NCBI GenBank assembly: GCA_937864035.1
Contig: CALMIO010000002.1
Span: forward strand, 62,001 to 126,000
Length of the DNA: 64,000 nucleotides
Source: an uncultured Pseudomonadota bacterium
GTDB lineage: Bacteria; Bdellovibrionota_C; UBA2361; CALMIO01
Direction: 5' to 3'
Position 1 is the stretch's first letter. Each line of letters begins with the position of its first letter. Both the position numbers and the translations under genes were made by a program. The notes beneath the pieces are model-generated. The model was not told the origin of the DNA. It saw only the letters and a list, made by a program, of their open reading frames with translations, and made no database searches. Below are positions 27,093-37,124 of the stretch, piece after piece.

Positions 27093-27602
27093 TTAAAACG
27101 GAATATCGTCCTCGTCAAAACCGATATCAGCTATTGGCGTAGTCGCCAAGCCAGCAGGCGAACTTTTGGCACTACCTAGTAACGCATCTCCCGTAGGAAG
27201 AGAATCAAGAATCTCGACACCCTTGTTTTCGAAACCATCATCAGCCAGCGGAGCGCTAGCGCCATCTGTTCCAGAACGTTTTCCTAAAAACTGAACCGTA
27301 TTACCTATGATTTCGGTAGTCCAACGATCTTTCCCCTCTTTGTCTTGCCACTTGCGAGTAGTAATCTTTCCTTCAATAAAAACTTGGCTTCCCTTTTTTA
27401 AATATTGAGAGCAGTTTTCCGCTGTTCTCCCAAAAACAACAACGTTATGCCACTCCGTTTGATCTTTCCAACTACCACTCTCATCTTTACGCCTCTCGGT
27501 AGTTGCAACCGAAAAACGAGAAACGGCAAGACCACCGGGAGTTGATCGAGATTCAGGATCTTTTCCAAGATTACCGATTAACAAAACTTTATTTAAAGAC
27601 AT
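27093..27602 (-). CDS. ssb: Single-stranded DNA-binding protein
   Basis: SSB coats single-stranded DNA in replication and repair. OB-fold sequence is canonical (MSLNKVLLIGNLGKDPE, WHNVVVFGRTAENC, GKITTRKWQDKEG, TEIIGNTVQFLG), followed by a flexible linker and the partner-binding acidic tip DDIPF. The second ATG (27602) was chosen because AAGGG then lies 9 bases upstream; the first (27608) leaves only three. It is 169 residues long from this start. Confidence 0.96.
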   Translation of the reverse strand: MSLNKVLLIGNLGKDPESRSTPGGLAVSRFSVATTERRKDESGSWKDQTEWHNVVVFGRTAENCSQYLKKGSQVFIEGKITTRKWQDKEGKDRWTTEIIGNTVQFLGKRSGTDGASAPLADDGFENKGVEILDSLPTGDALLGSAKSSPAGLATTPIADIGFDEDDIPF

Positions 27603-27762
27603 ATACATTAACCCTTAAAACGACGCTTAATACACTCAAGCTAGTAACAAAGAATATCAATACTTTAATCGAAAAATCAATTTAAATGTTGCTATATTTT
27701 ATCACGATAAGAAGCGGTTTTGATAATTACCAATCTTAACAAAAGGGCTTGATAAAACTCCC

Positions 27763-28797
27763 CTAACCTTCTTTTAAGATTCTTTTTTTAAGAGAACCCA
27801 TTATCTCGGTGCCGCTGAGTCCTGTCAGCTGAACTAAAACATCTTCAAAATACTCCCCTTGATAAGCTCTGCGATATATTTTTTCAAGAACTTTCAACCC
27901 TTTCAGCCGCACTATTTCGCTAAACCAGAGACCAACCCAAGCGTAATCAACGATCGAATCACCAAAATTACCTTGAAAAGCTCCTTCAGAGATCGGGTTT
28001 GCGCGAGCCACTCGAAGCAAAAAAAGCTCCTGCTCATTGGCTAAAAAAAGAGGCGAAAAGCCGCTCGCGTAATTCGCAAACCAAGTAGCAAATCCTTCCG
28101 CTCTAGCCCGATTTTCCCCAAATTGGCGGTCCCCTAACATCCGCCATTCGATTAAGTGCCCAATTTCATGAGCCAAAGATAAAAACAACTCTTGAATGGC
28201 CTCCTTGGAAGAGAGCTTCTTATTATTATAACCACAAGCTGATACCATCCTTTCTGGCACAAAGAAAAGTTTATTAGGTGGTTGCATCCAAGCTGGATGA
28301 CAGTTCGTAACTAAACCAAAGGGAATATCTTTTTTTTCGAGAGCGCCATCAATAAAAGCCATCTCGATCTCTTGATTAGCGCCATTCTGCACAAGATCGG
28401 AGATTCCAAACTGACGGATTGCCCGTGAAATTGCCTGTGTTGTGTCGCTCAGAGCTCGCTCTAAGCTGGTTCCAAAACTCTGCTCATCAGCGCGCGACCA
28501 AGAAAGACTGATAATGCCTATCTGTGAATTAACCTTAGTCCTTCTCTTGCCGCCTTCTATTTTAATCTCTGAAGGGTTAGGCAAAAGCAACTCGCGCTCT
28601 TGATTCATCGACCGACATTTCGCGGCGCGCAATTGATCTGGTCGCAATTGATGCTTTGGAAAAACCTTAAACATTCCATCCTGATCCTTTAACAAACAAA
28701 TCTCTTCCGCGGTCGCTACAATATCCGAAAAAATCAAGGCGATCAAAAATGTTTGTTTAAGACAACTTATAAATAGCCGTCTTAAGATTAAGAGCAT
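27763..28797 (-). CDS. Secreted zinc metallopeptidase (HExxH)
   Basis: A 344-residue protein with a signal peptide (residues 1-30, ending VATA) and a zinc-peptidase motif HEIGH (210-214) preceded by hydrophobic LFLSLA; Glu234 in RARAEGFATWF is a likely third ligand (gluzincin style). A conserved-looking ACGYNNKK precedes it. The N-terminal mature part (ICLLKDQDGMFKVFPKHQL) resembles a short SH3-like or DUF4124-like strand. The precise family and substrate are unknown. Confidence 0.78.
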   Translation of the reverse strand: MLLILRRLFISCLKQTFLIALIFSDIVATAEEICLLKDQDGMFKVFPKHQLRPDQLRAAKCRSMNQERELLLPNPSEIKIEGGKRRTKVNSQIGIISLSWSRADEQSFGTSLERALSDTTQAISRAIRQFGISDLVQNGANQEIEMAFIDGALEKKDIPFGLVTNCHPAWMQPPNKLFFVPERMVSACGYNNKKLSSKEAIQELFLSLAHEIGHLIEWRMLGDRQFGENRARAEGFATWFANYASGFSPLFLANEQELFLLRVARANPISEGAFQGNFGDSIVDYAWVGLWFSEIVRLKGLKVLEKIYRRAYQGEYFEDVLVQLTGLSGTEIMGSLKKRILKEG

Positions 28798-28831
28798 ACA
28801 AACAGATTGTTAATTTATTCCTACTCAAAAA

Positions 28832-31291
28832 CTAAACTATCTTCCCACTCGACTGATTAGCAACTGGCAATAAAGTCTTGGTCCGAGCTCTTCTTGGATG
28901 AGTATCTTTCGCAAGCGGTTTAATCGAGGGCAAAAGGGCAAGTTCTAACACCTCTCTAATCGTACGTACCGGAAAAAATTGTAATTTTCTTCTGTAAACA
29001 TTAGGTATTTGGTCAAGATCTTTAAGGTTATCAGCCGGGATAATAACCCGTTTCATCCCATATCTCAGAGCCGCCAATACCTTTTCTTTAATGCCTCCAA
29101 CAGCCAGCACATCTCCTCGCAGAGTCATCTCGCCAGTCATCGCTAAATCGCTCGCGATTGGAGAAGCAGAAAGAGCTGAAATTAATGCTGTCGCAATAGA
29201 AATTCCAGCCGAAGGACCATCTTTAGGAGTTGCTCCAGCAGGCACGTGAATATGAATGTCAAATTCTTTATTGAAGTTCTTAGGCAACCCAAGCAGTTCG
29301 GCATTAGCGCGAGCATAAAAAACCGCGGCACGCGCCGATTCCTGCATAACTTCGCCAAGTTGGCCAGTTAAAGTGAGATTGCCAGAGCCACTTGCTAGCG
29401 ACGCTTCAATGCTCATTATCTCGCCGCCAAAAATAGTCCAAGCAAGCCCGCGAACATAACCTACCGCCGGAACTTGAGTAAGAGTTTCGGGATCAAACTT
29501 AGTAACTCCCAAAAATTTTGTTACTAACTTTTGACTTACTCTACTTCTAAATCCCCTTTTTTCAACTATCACATAGGCAATTTTGCGACAAAGAGAGCCT
29601 AACTCGCGCCCCAACTGGCGCACGCCAGCTTCTTTAGTATAACGTTCAATTATAAAACGAATTGCATTCTCGTCCCAACTAACTTTTCTTTTCTCTAAAC
29701 CGTTCTCCGTTAATATCTTAGGGATCAAGTGTTGTTTGGCGATCTGTATTTTTTCTTCTGTTGTGTAGCCACTAATATAAATCTCTTCCAATCGATCTTT
29801 TAAAGCCTCCGGTATGGTGTCGGTCGTATTAGCGGTCGCGATAAACAACACGTCAGAGAGATCAAACGGAAGATTAAGATAGTGATCGACAAATTCTTTG
29901 TTTTGAGCGTGATCTAAAACTTCGAGTAGCGCCGATGCTGGATCTCCTCTAAAATCACTACCAACCTTATCAAGCTCATCTAAAACAAAAACCGGATTAG
30001 AACTGCCGCATTGCTTGAGCAATTGAATAATTTTTCCGGGCAAAGCTCCAACATAAGTTCGACGATGGCCCCTAATTTCAGCTTCGTCTCTCACGCCACC
30101 CAAACTGAATCTGCAAAATTTTCTCCCCAAAGCCCGTGCTATACATTCACCAAGGGATGTTTTACCAACACCGGGAGGTCCAACAAAGCATAAAATAACC
30201 CCCTTCTGCTGAGGATTTAATTTAAAAACACTTAAAAATTCCAAAACTCTCTTTTTAATCTGCTCTAAACCAAAGTGCTCAGCGTTAAGAATCGAACGCG
30301 CTCTTTTAAGATCAACCTTGTCAACTGTTTTTTTAGACCACGGCAGATCGGCAATCCATTCTAAATAAGCTCTAATTAGAGCAAATTCACTACTTTCAGC
30401 GCTGATTGATTGCAACCGGGAAAATTGGCGATAAGCCTCCTCTTCAACTCGCTTGGGTAGTTTCGCCGCGATCAATGATTGTTTAAGCGGCATCAAATCA
30501 ACTGCCGCTAAATCTTCCTCGCCTAGCTCTTTTTTAATAAGCTTAATTTGTTCTCGCAAATAATATTGTTGTTGATCTTTGCTAAGAGTGTCGCGAGCAC
30601 GATTGCGAATCTCTTCGGCAACCATAAAACGATTAAGATCGTCAACGATTAACCGTTCGGCTTGTTGGAGACGCTGTAGTTGATCCAACTCCTCCAACAT
30701 CTGTTGGGCAAAAGGAATCTCCAATTGGTAATGAGCAAAAATCATATCAGCTAGCCTGCCTGGAGTGTTTTGCTCATCTAAAACCAGTAAAATTTCTTCT
30801 GGCAGGCTCTCGTTCTCAACTAGCGTTCTTAAATGCGATCTTATTTTTTCAGCCGTTAGAAAAGCCTCTTTGGGAAGCTTTTTGCCGCTTTGTGATTGTC
30901 CAAGCAAAGGTTCTAAAAGATTTACTTTTGCCGAAAAATAATTTTTCTGATCAATAATTTTATCTATCTTAACTCGCGCCAATCCATTAAAAATCGCTTT
31001 TAATCTGCCATCAGCAACCTTAAAGGTGTTTTTTAAACGAGCTACAACACCTATTGAATGCAGATCGGTTATTGATTTTAGATCAGCGCTTTTTTGTAAA
31101 ACCATCACGACATATTGATGGTTTTTAGCAGCATCTTCAATGGCTCGAGCCGCTGTTTCGCTAGTCACAAAAAACGACATTATGACACCCGGAAAGGGAA
31201 CCATATCGCTTGTTGGCAAGAGCGGCAGTTGTTTAGGCAACGAAACATGATCGACAACACCCCCTTTATATCCATTTCTTTTTTTAAGCAT
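28832..31291 (-). CDS. lon: ATP-dependent protease Lon
   Basis: Lon degrades misfolded and regulatory proteins in the cytosol. In 819 residues it has the N-terminal substrate-binding LON domain ([20 protein letters not shown]), an AAA+ module with Walker [10 protein letters not shown] (about 370-378) and Walker [12 protein letters not shown], and a C-terminal Ser-Lys protease domain with KDGPSAGIS (Ser about 694) and [10 protein letters not shown]. The ATG at 31291 was preferred over an upstream TTG at 31312. It overlaps nothing but lies 23 bases after the lipoprotein gene, in the same direction. Confidence 0.96.
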   Translation of the reverse strand: MLKKRNGYKGGVVDHVSLPKQLPLLPTSDMVPFPGVIMSFFVTSETAARAIEDAAKNHQYVVMVLQKSADLKSITDLHSIGVVARLKNTFKVADGRLKAIFNGLARVKIDKIIDQKNYFSAKVNLLEPLLGQSQSGKKLPKEAFLTAEKIRSHLRTLVENESLPEEILLVLDEQNTPGRLADMIFAHYQLEIPFAQQMLEELDQLQRLQQAERLIVDDLNRFMVAEEIRNRARDTLSKDQQQYYLREQIKLIKKELGEEDLAAVDLMPLKQSLIAAKLPKRVEEEAYRQFSRLQSISAESSEFALIRAYLEWIADLPWSKKTVDKVDLKRARSILNAEHFGLEQIKKRVLEFLSVFKLNPQQKGVILCFVGPPGVGKTSLGECIARALGRKFCRFSLGGVRDEAEIRGHRRTYVGALPGKIIQLLKQCGSSNPVFVLDELDKVGSDFRGDPASALLEVLDHAQNKEFVDHYLNLPFDLSDVLFIATANTTDTIPEALKDRLEEIYISGYTTEEKIQIAKQHLIPKILTENGLEKRKVSWDENAIRFIIERYTKEAGVRQLGRELGSLCRKIAYVIVEKRGFRSRVSQKLVTKFLGVTKFDPETLTQVPAVGYVRGLAWTIFGGEIMSIEASLASGSGNLTLTGQLGEVMQESARAAVFYARANAELLGLPKNFNKEFDIHIHVPAGATPKDGPSAGISIATALISALSASPIASDLAMTGEMTLRGDVLAVGGIKEKVLAALRYGMKRVIIPADNLKDLDQIPNVYRRKLQFFPVRTIREVLELALLPSIKPLAKDTHPRRARTKTLLPVANQSSGKIV

Positions 31292-31314
31292 ACTTTTACA
31301 TAAAACAAACAATA

Positions 31315-33147
31315 CTAATTGCTATAATACTCTTGTTGATCCTGAAAGGAGAGAGCGCTCGATTTAACTCTGAGTTTAGCAAAAATACTTTCGACCGAGG
31401 GCAAACCAATTGATCCCCCTTGAAACTGTAATATTTGATAGGTTCTTTCTATGTTGCCAGAAGAAGTAACTCGAATTGGTCCGGAAACACCTGCTACTAA
31501 ACCAACTCCTTTTAAAGCATTGACCCCATTTGACGAACCGTCGGGCAACCCGCTAAAAGCCTGCTTAATAATATTTGCTCCATCATAGCCTTGAGCCGCT
31601 AAAAAATCAGGCGTTGTTCGATAACGCTTTCTGTAACTATCTAAAAACAACAAGCCGCGATCGCTCGCTACTCCCGCATTAAATAATGAAGGAAAAATGA
31701 CACCCTCGAACAAATTAGCTGATTGCTTTAACTCTTCGGTAGAATCCCAACTTGCCGGACCAAATACCAACAAACGAGAACGAGCTCTCTGATCAAGCAT
31801 GCCTAAAAGACGAGAAGCGTTTCTCAGAGAATCAAAAACGATCAAAGCTTGGGGAGCTTGACGATCTATCAACTCAACTAAACGAGTTTCATCGCTAGCT
31901 GTTTTCGATGAAAGCGCTTCAAAGATAATTTCCATTGAACTTCCTTGAACAGCTTTTTTAAAAAGATCCGCGAATTCATCGTAACCAGATTCAGGAGAAA
32001 AAACCAAGCCAACTTTCTTAATGGCGCGCAAGGAAAATATATAATCTATTAAAGCTCCAACCTGACTTTTTGGAGTGGCTCCAAGCCTAAAAATGTTTTC
32101 TCCAGTTTTAAAATCACTCCGTTTAGAAAAAGTTAGCATTGGAATATTAGATCCGTTCAAACGAGAACGGACGATAGCAGCGCTCTCTGAAAGTAGCGGA
32201 CCCAAAACAGCGATCGGCTTACACCTATCAAAAGCAGATTTAAGTTTATCGTTAATCTCGGCAGTATCATCTGACAGATCAAGGTAGCAAGGTGTCAAAT
32301 CGCTTCCTTCAAAAACAATATCAATCCCCCGCTTCGTTGATTGTCCCAATGCGGCGTACTTGCCAGTTAAGGGTAAAATCACCAAAACATTGCGACCGTC
32401 GCCGCTGGTTGAACCACTGGAAAAATCTCCTTGATCGGAAATTACTCCATAAGATTGATTAAATTCCCCTCCCGAGCCCAATCTCGATCGCCGTTCGGAA
32501 GTCAAAGCGCTAATCACGAAGGAGTCTTTGCTCCATTCTTTCATTAATTTCTCAAGCTCTAGCGTTGTAGGATCGCGCAAAATAATTTTGAGGTGATTTT
32601 CCGCCACCAACTCAGGTTCGACCAATGAAAACCTTTGAAGCTTAACCAGCCAAGCTATTGCCTGATTATAATTTCTCTGCGCCCCGTAAGCATAAGCAAT
32701 GACCGGAATATAAAAAGGATTAATATGATTTATATCTTTGCGCTCCTGTTTTAAGGCGTCACTAAAGATCGCTAAAGCTTTGCGGCTTTCGCCGTTACTA
32801 AGATATCCAGAGGCGATACGCAAAATAAGAGCTTGATTTTCACGAGCCTTAAGAGTTTTAGGATCAATCTCAAGGTAATTCTTAAAAGCTTTTTCGCGAT
32901 GTCCCTTAAAAAAATAGCTGTCAGCTGTTACGAGCTCTTCAGATCTAAAAGAGCGGCCATCAAGATCCTTACCATTCTTCCAATATTCCCAAGGATAGCG
33001 AATTTCTTGCTCGTTAACTTCTACCTTACCAAGTTGATAGAGTGGAAAGGTAAATTTTGAATAACCTTTATCTGAATCTTTTAAGCTACTACAAGCGCTT
33101 AAAATAGATAAAATAATAAAAAAGAGTGAATACCTTGCTCTAAGCAT
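31315..33147 (-). CDS. LpoA-like penicillin-binding-protein activator lipoprotein
   Basis: A 610-residue outer-membrane lipoprotein: lipobox LSAC (Cys19), then helical TPR-like repeats (about 60-200), then a periplasmic-binding-protein fold (250-600: VLVILPLTGKYAALGQSTKRGIDI, PIAVLGPLLSESAAIV, FLAAQGYDGANIIKQAF). This order matches YraM/LpoA, which stimulates PBP1A from the outer membrane. Branched-chain amino-acid binding proteins share the second domain but not the first. Activator function in this lineage is inference. Confidence 0.8.
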   Translation of the reverse strand: MLRARYSLFFIILSILSACSSLKDSDKGYSKFTFPLYQLGKVEVNEQEIRYPWEYWKNGKDLDGRSFRSEELVTADSYFFKGHREKAFKNYLEIDPKTLKARENQALILRIASGYLSNGESRKALAIFSDALKQERKDINHINPFYIPVIAYAYGAQRNYNQAIAWLVKLQRFSLVEPELVAENHLKIILRDPTTLELEKLMKEWSKDSFVISALTSERRSRLGSGGEFNQSYGVISDQGDFSSGSTSGDGRNVLVILPLTGKYAALGQSTKRGIDIVFEGSDLTPCYLDLSDDTAEINDKLKSAFDRCKPIAVLGPLLSESAAIVRSRLNGSNIPMLTFSKRSDFKTGENIFRLGATPKSQVGALIDYIFSLRAIKKVGLVFSPESGYDEFADLFKKAVQGSSMEIIFEALSSKTASDETRLVELIDRQAPQALIVFDSLRNASRLLGMLDQRARSRLLVFGPASWDSTEELKQSANLFEGVIFPSLFNAGVASDRGLLFLDSYRKRYRTTPDFLAAQGYDGANIIKQAFSGLPDGSSNGVNALKGVGLVAGVSGPIRVTSSGNIERTYQILQFQGGSIGLPSVESIFAKLRVKSSALSFQDQQEYYSN

Positions 33148-33380
33148 CTTAAATTTAATAGTTTCTGGTGAACACAGAACCTCTACTAATGGCTTTAGAT
33201 TACCCTTCTCAATAAAAAGTCGCTATAGATGTTTACCAAAAATATGCTTCCCCTAAGACAAAAGCTGGCAAATTATCTATTTTTTTCTCTGAGACTTAGT
33301 TTGCCTTGTCTTTTTAAGAGGAGAAGTTTTAAGCTGTATGTTATAAACTATTGGTTGGAATTGTTAATTTTATCTTTTTT

Positions 33381-34694
33381 ATGATCTCTAAATTCTGGAA
33401 ACTTTTTACTCTAGTAATCGTCGCTGGACTAACGACTTATTTAGTAATTCTAAACTCCAATAGCACCACCATAACTTTAAAACCGGGCTCTCCAATTACC
33501 GCCAACACCGGAGTAATCATACTTTTGATATTTTTAGCTGGAATACTTGTAGCTTCCCTTTTTGCTTTTTGGTTTGGTTTTAGGGGATACCTTCGAGAAA
33601 GAAAACTTATTGCCAAAGACAGAGCGCGACGAGCGCTAATTGATGGAATGCTTAAAGCGCGGGGGCTTTTTGCTTCGGGAGATTTCACCCGCGCCAAAGA
33701 AGAGTGGCAATATCTAGCTAAAAGAGATGAAAGCAACCTTGTTGCTAAAATTGAAATAGCAAACTGCGAGATCGAACTCTCAAACCTTGAAAGCGCCTCA
33801 AGAATTCTTGAAGATTTACGAGCTTTACACCCACACAATGAAGAGGTTTTACTTTTAGGGTATAAAATTTATTCGACTTTAGGAAATAAAACTGCCGCGT
33901 TGGATAATTTAAAATTGCTTTTAGTGTCTCATCCAACAAAACAAAATTACAAATTAGCCTACAAGTTGGCGGAAGAATTGGGCAATTTAAATGGCGCCAT
34001 AGAATTTATAAATCGTTTACAAGAACGCTTTGGACTAGGTTTGCCGGAAACAAGTGATAAAGAGCAAATTTTGCTTAAAATCACTCTGCTAGAAAATAAA
34101 AATAATAAACAAAAGCTTAAAGAAGCTCTAAAAAACTTCTGCAAACGTCATCCCGAATCAATCGAAGCAACTCGTCTATTAGCTCAAACAGAAAAAGAAA
34201 CAGGATCGCCAGAGGAGATCGGCTTAACCCTACTTAAACTCGCAAAACTAACAAACAAAGCGAGCGATTGGGAAAACATTTCAAGTTTTTGGCTTGAACA
34301 AGAAAATCCGGAAAAAGCGATAACTTCCGCAAAACTTTGGATCAACGAATCTGGACCTAACAATAAAGCAACTGCTCACCTAAATTTAGCACGAGTTTAT
34401 TTAGATTTAAACATGAGCGATCTCGCTAAAGAGCAAATTCAAAAAGTAGCGGAACTCTGTCTCAACAATCAGGAAATTTGCAAGGAGCTCTGCTCCAAGG
34501 CCGCCTTAATAGAAGCCATCTATCTTTTAAGAAATGGGGATCGAGTTAAAGCCATAGAATCAATCAATTCGGTTATCCGTGGCAAACCAAGTTTCTTTGG
34601 AAACATCAGCTACCTTGGAAATAACACAGAGGAAAACGGCAGCAATTATAACAAATCAGATATGCCACCATCTCCAACTCTTTCTACTCCATAA
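33381..34694 (+). CDS. LapA-LapB-like membrane TPR protein
   Basis: The N-terminus (about 1-75) has two membrane segments with the LapA/DUF1049 pattern (WKLFTLVIVAGLTTYLVILNSN ... IILLIFLAGILVASLFAFWFG, shown here in parts), followed by a basic linker (RKLIAKDRARRAL) and about ten TPR-like helical pairs. In E. coli LapA and LapB are adjacent separate proteins controlling LpxC turnover. Here both parts appear in one chain, and no C-terminal rubredoxin CxxC pair is seen. ATG at 33381 was preferred to TTG at 33351. Function in lipopolysaccharide control is inference. Confidence 0.72.
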   Translation: MISKFWKLFTLVIVAGLTTYLVILNSNSTTITLKPGSPITANTGVIILLIFLAGILVASLFAFWFGFRGYLRERKLIAKDRARRALIDGMLKARGLFASGDFTRAKEEWQYLAKRDESNLVAKIEIANCEIELSNLESASRILEDLRALHPHNEEVLLLGYKIYSTLGNKTAALDNLKLLLVSHPTKQNYKLAYKLAEELGNLNGAIEFINRLQERFGLGLPETSDKEQILLKITLLENKNNKQKLKEALKNFCKRHPESIEATRLLAQTEKETGSPEEIGLTLLKLAKLTNKASDWENISSFWLEQENPEKAITSAKLWINESGPNNKATAHLNLARVYLDLNMSDLAKEQIQKVAELCLNNQEICKELCSKAALIEAIYLLRNGDRVKAIESINSVIRGKPSFFGNISYLGNNTEENGSNYNKSDMPPSPTLSTP

Positions 34695-34709
34695 CTTTTG
34701 GAGATCAAG

Positions 34710-36242
34710 GTGAAGTTTCCCGTAGTATTATCTATTCTTGACGGCTTTGGAATAAACCCCGACTCTTTAGGAAATGCCGTTTATCTCTCTAATCCAAAAA
34801 ATTTTAAAGAATTATTCGCTAATTTTCCTAGCGCCACATTGGCTACTCACGGAGAAAGTGTCGGCTTGCCAGCAGGCCAAATGGGTGGATCGGAAGTTGG
34901 GCATTTAAATATTGGAGCCGGAAGAATTGTCGAGCAAACCCTGCTTAGAATATCGCGCGCTTTTGCCAACAACTATTTAGACAATTCGGCAGAATATTTA
35001 AAATTTATAAAATCGGCGGCTAAAAATTCGGTTATTCATTTAATTGGACTCTTAAGCGATGGTGGCATACACTCTCATATTGACCATCTTTTCTCTTTGC
35101 TGAGCAAAATGTGCCGAGATTTTAGCGGCGATATTTTTATACATATCATTGGAGACGGTCGAGACACTCCACCATCTGAGTTAATTAAATATATAAATTC
35201 TCTAGAACAAAAAATCATCTCTCTCAATAGGCCCAATCTAAAAATTGCTTCTCTTTCCGGCAGATTTTATGCGATGGATCGCGACAACCGCTGGGAACGA
35301 ACGGAAAAAGCGTGGCGCGCTATACATCTTGCGGAACCAAAAACCAATTTATCACTCAATCAATACGTACAATTATCTTACCAAAAAGGAGTTACCGACG
35401 AATTTATTGAGCCAACTTCTTTTATCGAACGCCAAATATCCTCAACAGATCTATTGTGCTTTTGGAACTTTCGCGGCGATCGCATGCGTCAACTGGTTGA
35501 TGCGACGATTAGCGATCGTTTCATAAATTTATCAGCTCAATTTTCTCCATTCACCAAAGATCGTCTTTTGCTAATGACCGAATATGATCAAAATTTGAAC
35601 TTACCAACTCTCTTTCAAAATCAGGAGATTAACGATCACCTTGGGGAGGTTATCAGCAAAGCTGGATTAAAACAGATCAGAATAGCTGAAACAGAAAAAT
35701 ATCCTCACGTCACATATTTTTTTAATGGCGGTCGAGAAGAAGTTTGTCAAAATGAAAAGCGAGTTTTGCTTCCCTCTCCTCGCGAGATTAAAACATACGA
35801 CTTAAAACCAGAGATGAGCGCGGTAGCTGTTTTAAAAGAAACGATAGCCGCGATCGAAAGTGGAGAATATGATTTCGTGCTTGTTAATTTCGCAAATTGC
35901 GACATGGTTGGCCACACTGGCAGCCTAGAAGCGGCAATTAAGGCGTGCGCGACCGTTGATTGGGCATTGGGAGAGTTAAAAACAGCGATAGAACGAGCGA
36001 AAGGAGTCGGGTTAATAATAGCAGATCATGGCAACGCCGAGCAGATGATCGATTATGCAAGCGGCAAGCCCCATACAGCGCACACAACCTTTCCGGTACC
36101 TGTTATTTTATATGATCCTAACAATAGAACCGGTTGCGAAAGATTAAGACCGGATGGCGCGCTATGCGACATTGCTCCTACTATCTTAAAAATTATGAAA
36201 ATTAGCCAGCCAACCGCTATGACTGGCAAGTCGCTATATTAA
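34710..36242 (+). CDS. gpmI: 2,3-bisphosphoglycerate-independent phosphoglycerate mutase
   Basis: Interconverts 3- and 2-phosphoglycerate in glycolysis using two manganese ions. GTG at 34710 is the best start: a GGAG at 34700-34703 lies 6 bases upstream and the protein then begins MKFPVVLSILDGFG. Key residues are Asp11, catalytic Ser61 in GGSEVGHLNIGAGR, GDGRDTPP, and ADHGNAEQM near the end. Length is 510 residues, as in the family. It starts 15 bases after the LapA-LapB-like gene. Confidence 0.95.
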   Translation: MKFPVVLSILDGFGINPDSLGNAVYLSNPKNFKELFANFPSATLATHGESVGLPAGQMGGSEVGHLNIGAGRIVEQTLLRISRAFANNYLDNSAEYLKFIKSAAKNSVIHLIGLLSDGGIHSHIDHLFSLLSKMCRDFSGDIFIHIIGDGRDTPPSELIKYINSLEQKIISLNRPNLKIASLSGRFYAMDRDNRWERTEKAWRAIHLAEPKTNLSLNQYVQLSYQKGVTDEFIEPTSFIERQISSTDLLCFWNFRGDRMRQLVDATISDRFINLSAQFSPFTKDRLLLMTEYDQNLNLPTLFQNQEINDHLGEVISKAGLKQIRIAETEKYPHVTYFFNGGREEVCQNEKRVLLPSPREIKTYDLKPEMSAVAVLKETIAAIESGEYDFVLVNFANCDMVGHTGSLEAAIKACATVDWALGELKTAIERAKGVGLIIADHGNAEQMIDYASGKPHTAHTTFPVPVILYDPNNRTGCERLRPDGALCDIAPTILKIMKISQPTAMTGKSLY

Positions 36243-36325
36243 AAAGCTCCGCAAGCAACATTGGGCAAAAAATATCGATTATAAAGATATAGAGAGAAGT
36301 TTTTTCCTATTATTTGAAGCACATT

Positions 36326-37096
36326 ATGTTTAGGGGCTCCAATAATTTATGTTCAACGGATCGGATATTTGATCTCTTCTTAGGATTTGCCTTTCCAAGA
36401 ACCTGTCTTGTCTGTGGTAAGACGATCAGAGATTTTCAACTGTGCGTTAAGTGCGCCCCAAAACACAATCTAGCCGATTTAAGTGAAAAACGTTGCCTAA
36501 TATGCTGGTCATCGGTTGAACATCAGCATATCACAAAAAAAAGCTCTTCTAATCTTTGTGAACGTTGTTTAATAGGAGGAAATATGTTCAAAAAAATTCG
36601 CTATCTTTGGATTTATCAAGATCAAAGGATCGCAAAATTAATTTCGACCATGAAATATAAACCGAGTAGAAAAATTTTAAAGTACTGCGAAGAAAGTTTA
36701 ACAAAAAACTATGGCATATTCTTTAACAACGATTATTTTGATTTGATTATTCCAATTCCGCCAAATCCTAAAAATATCTGGAGAAGAGGTTTTAATCAAA
36801 GTGCCATTTTAGCAAATATTATCAGTAAGCAATACAAAATCAGTTTACTTGCCAGAGCTTTAATTCGAGCGAAAATTGTTCGTCCGCAAGCCTCGTTGAC
36901 GCGCTTGCAAAGGGAGCAAAACGCTCGCGGCATGTTTAAATTAAAATATCCGGAAAAAATTAAGGGTGCTTCGATTTTGCTAATTGACGACGTAATTACG
37001 ACTGGAGCGACCGCAAAAGCCGCCGCTAAAACGCTTCTCTCAAATGGCGCTAAAGATGTCTCGCTTTATATTCTTGCTTCAAACGAACGTTGGTAA
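36326..37096 (+). CDS. comF: ComF family phosphoribosyltransferase-like protein
   Basis: ComF-type protein linked to natural transformation. The N-terminal zinc-ribbon region has repeated cysteine pairs (CLVCGKT, CVKCAP, CLICW, CERCL) and the C-terminal half a PRTase fold with LIIPIPPNPKNIWRRGFNQS and the PRPP loop LLIDDVITTGAT. Length from the ATG at 36326 is 256 residues. A second DNA-processing gene of this type, comM/yifB, lies at 46.7 kb. Confidence 0.9.
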   Translation: MFRGSNNLCSTDRIFDLFLGFAFPRTCLVCGKTIRDFQLCVKCAPKHNLADLSEKRCLICWSSVEHQHITKKSSSNLCERCLIGGNMFKKIRYLWIYQDQRIAKLISTMKYKPSRKILKYCEESLTKNYGIFFNNDYFDLIIPIPPNPKNIWRRGFNQSAILANIISKQYKISLLARALIRAKIVRPQASLTRLQREQNARGMFKLKYPEKIKGASILLIDDVITTGATAKAAAKTLLSNGAKDVSLYILASNERW

Positions 37097-37124
37097 TTAT
37101 TTAGAGAGAAAAATCATAGAAAAT

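Noticed and set aside
26985..27179. 64-codon open frame on the plus strand near the ssb 3' end
   Set aside because: Arg-rich translation with no signature, partly antisense to ssb. The GC-rich piece around 27040-27060 was also checked as an ssb terminator, but the stems are short and no T-run follows on the minus strand.
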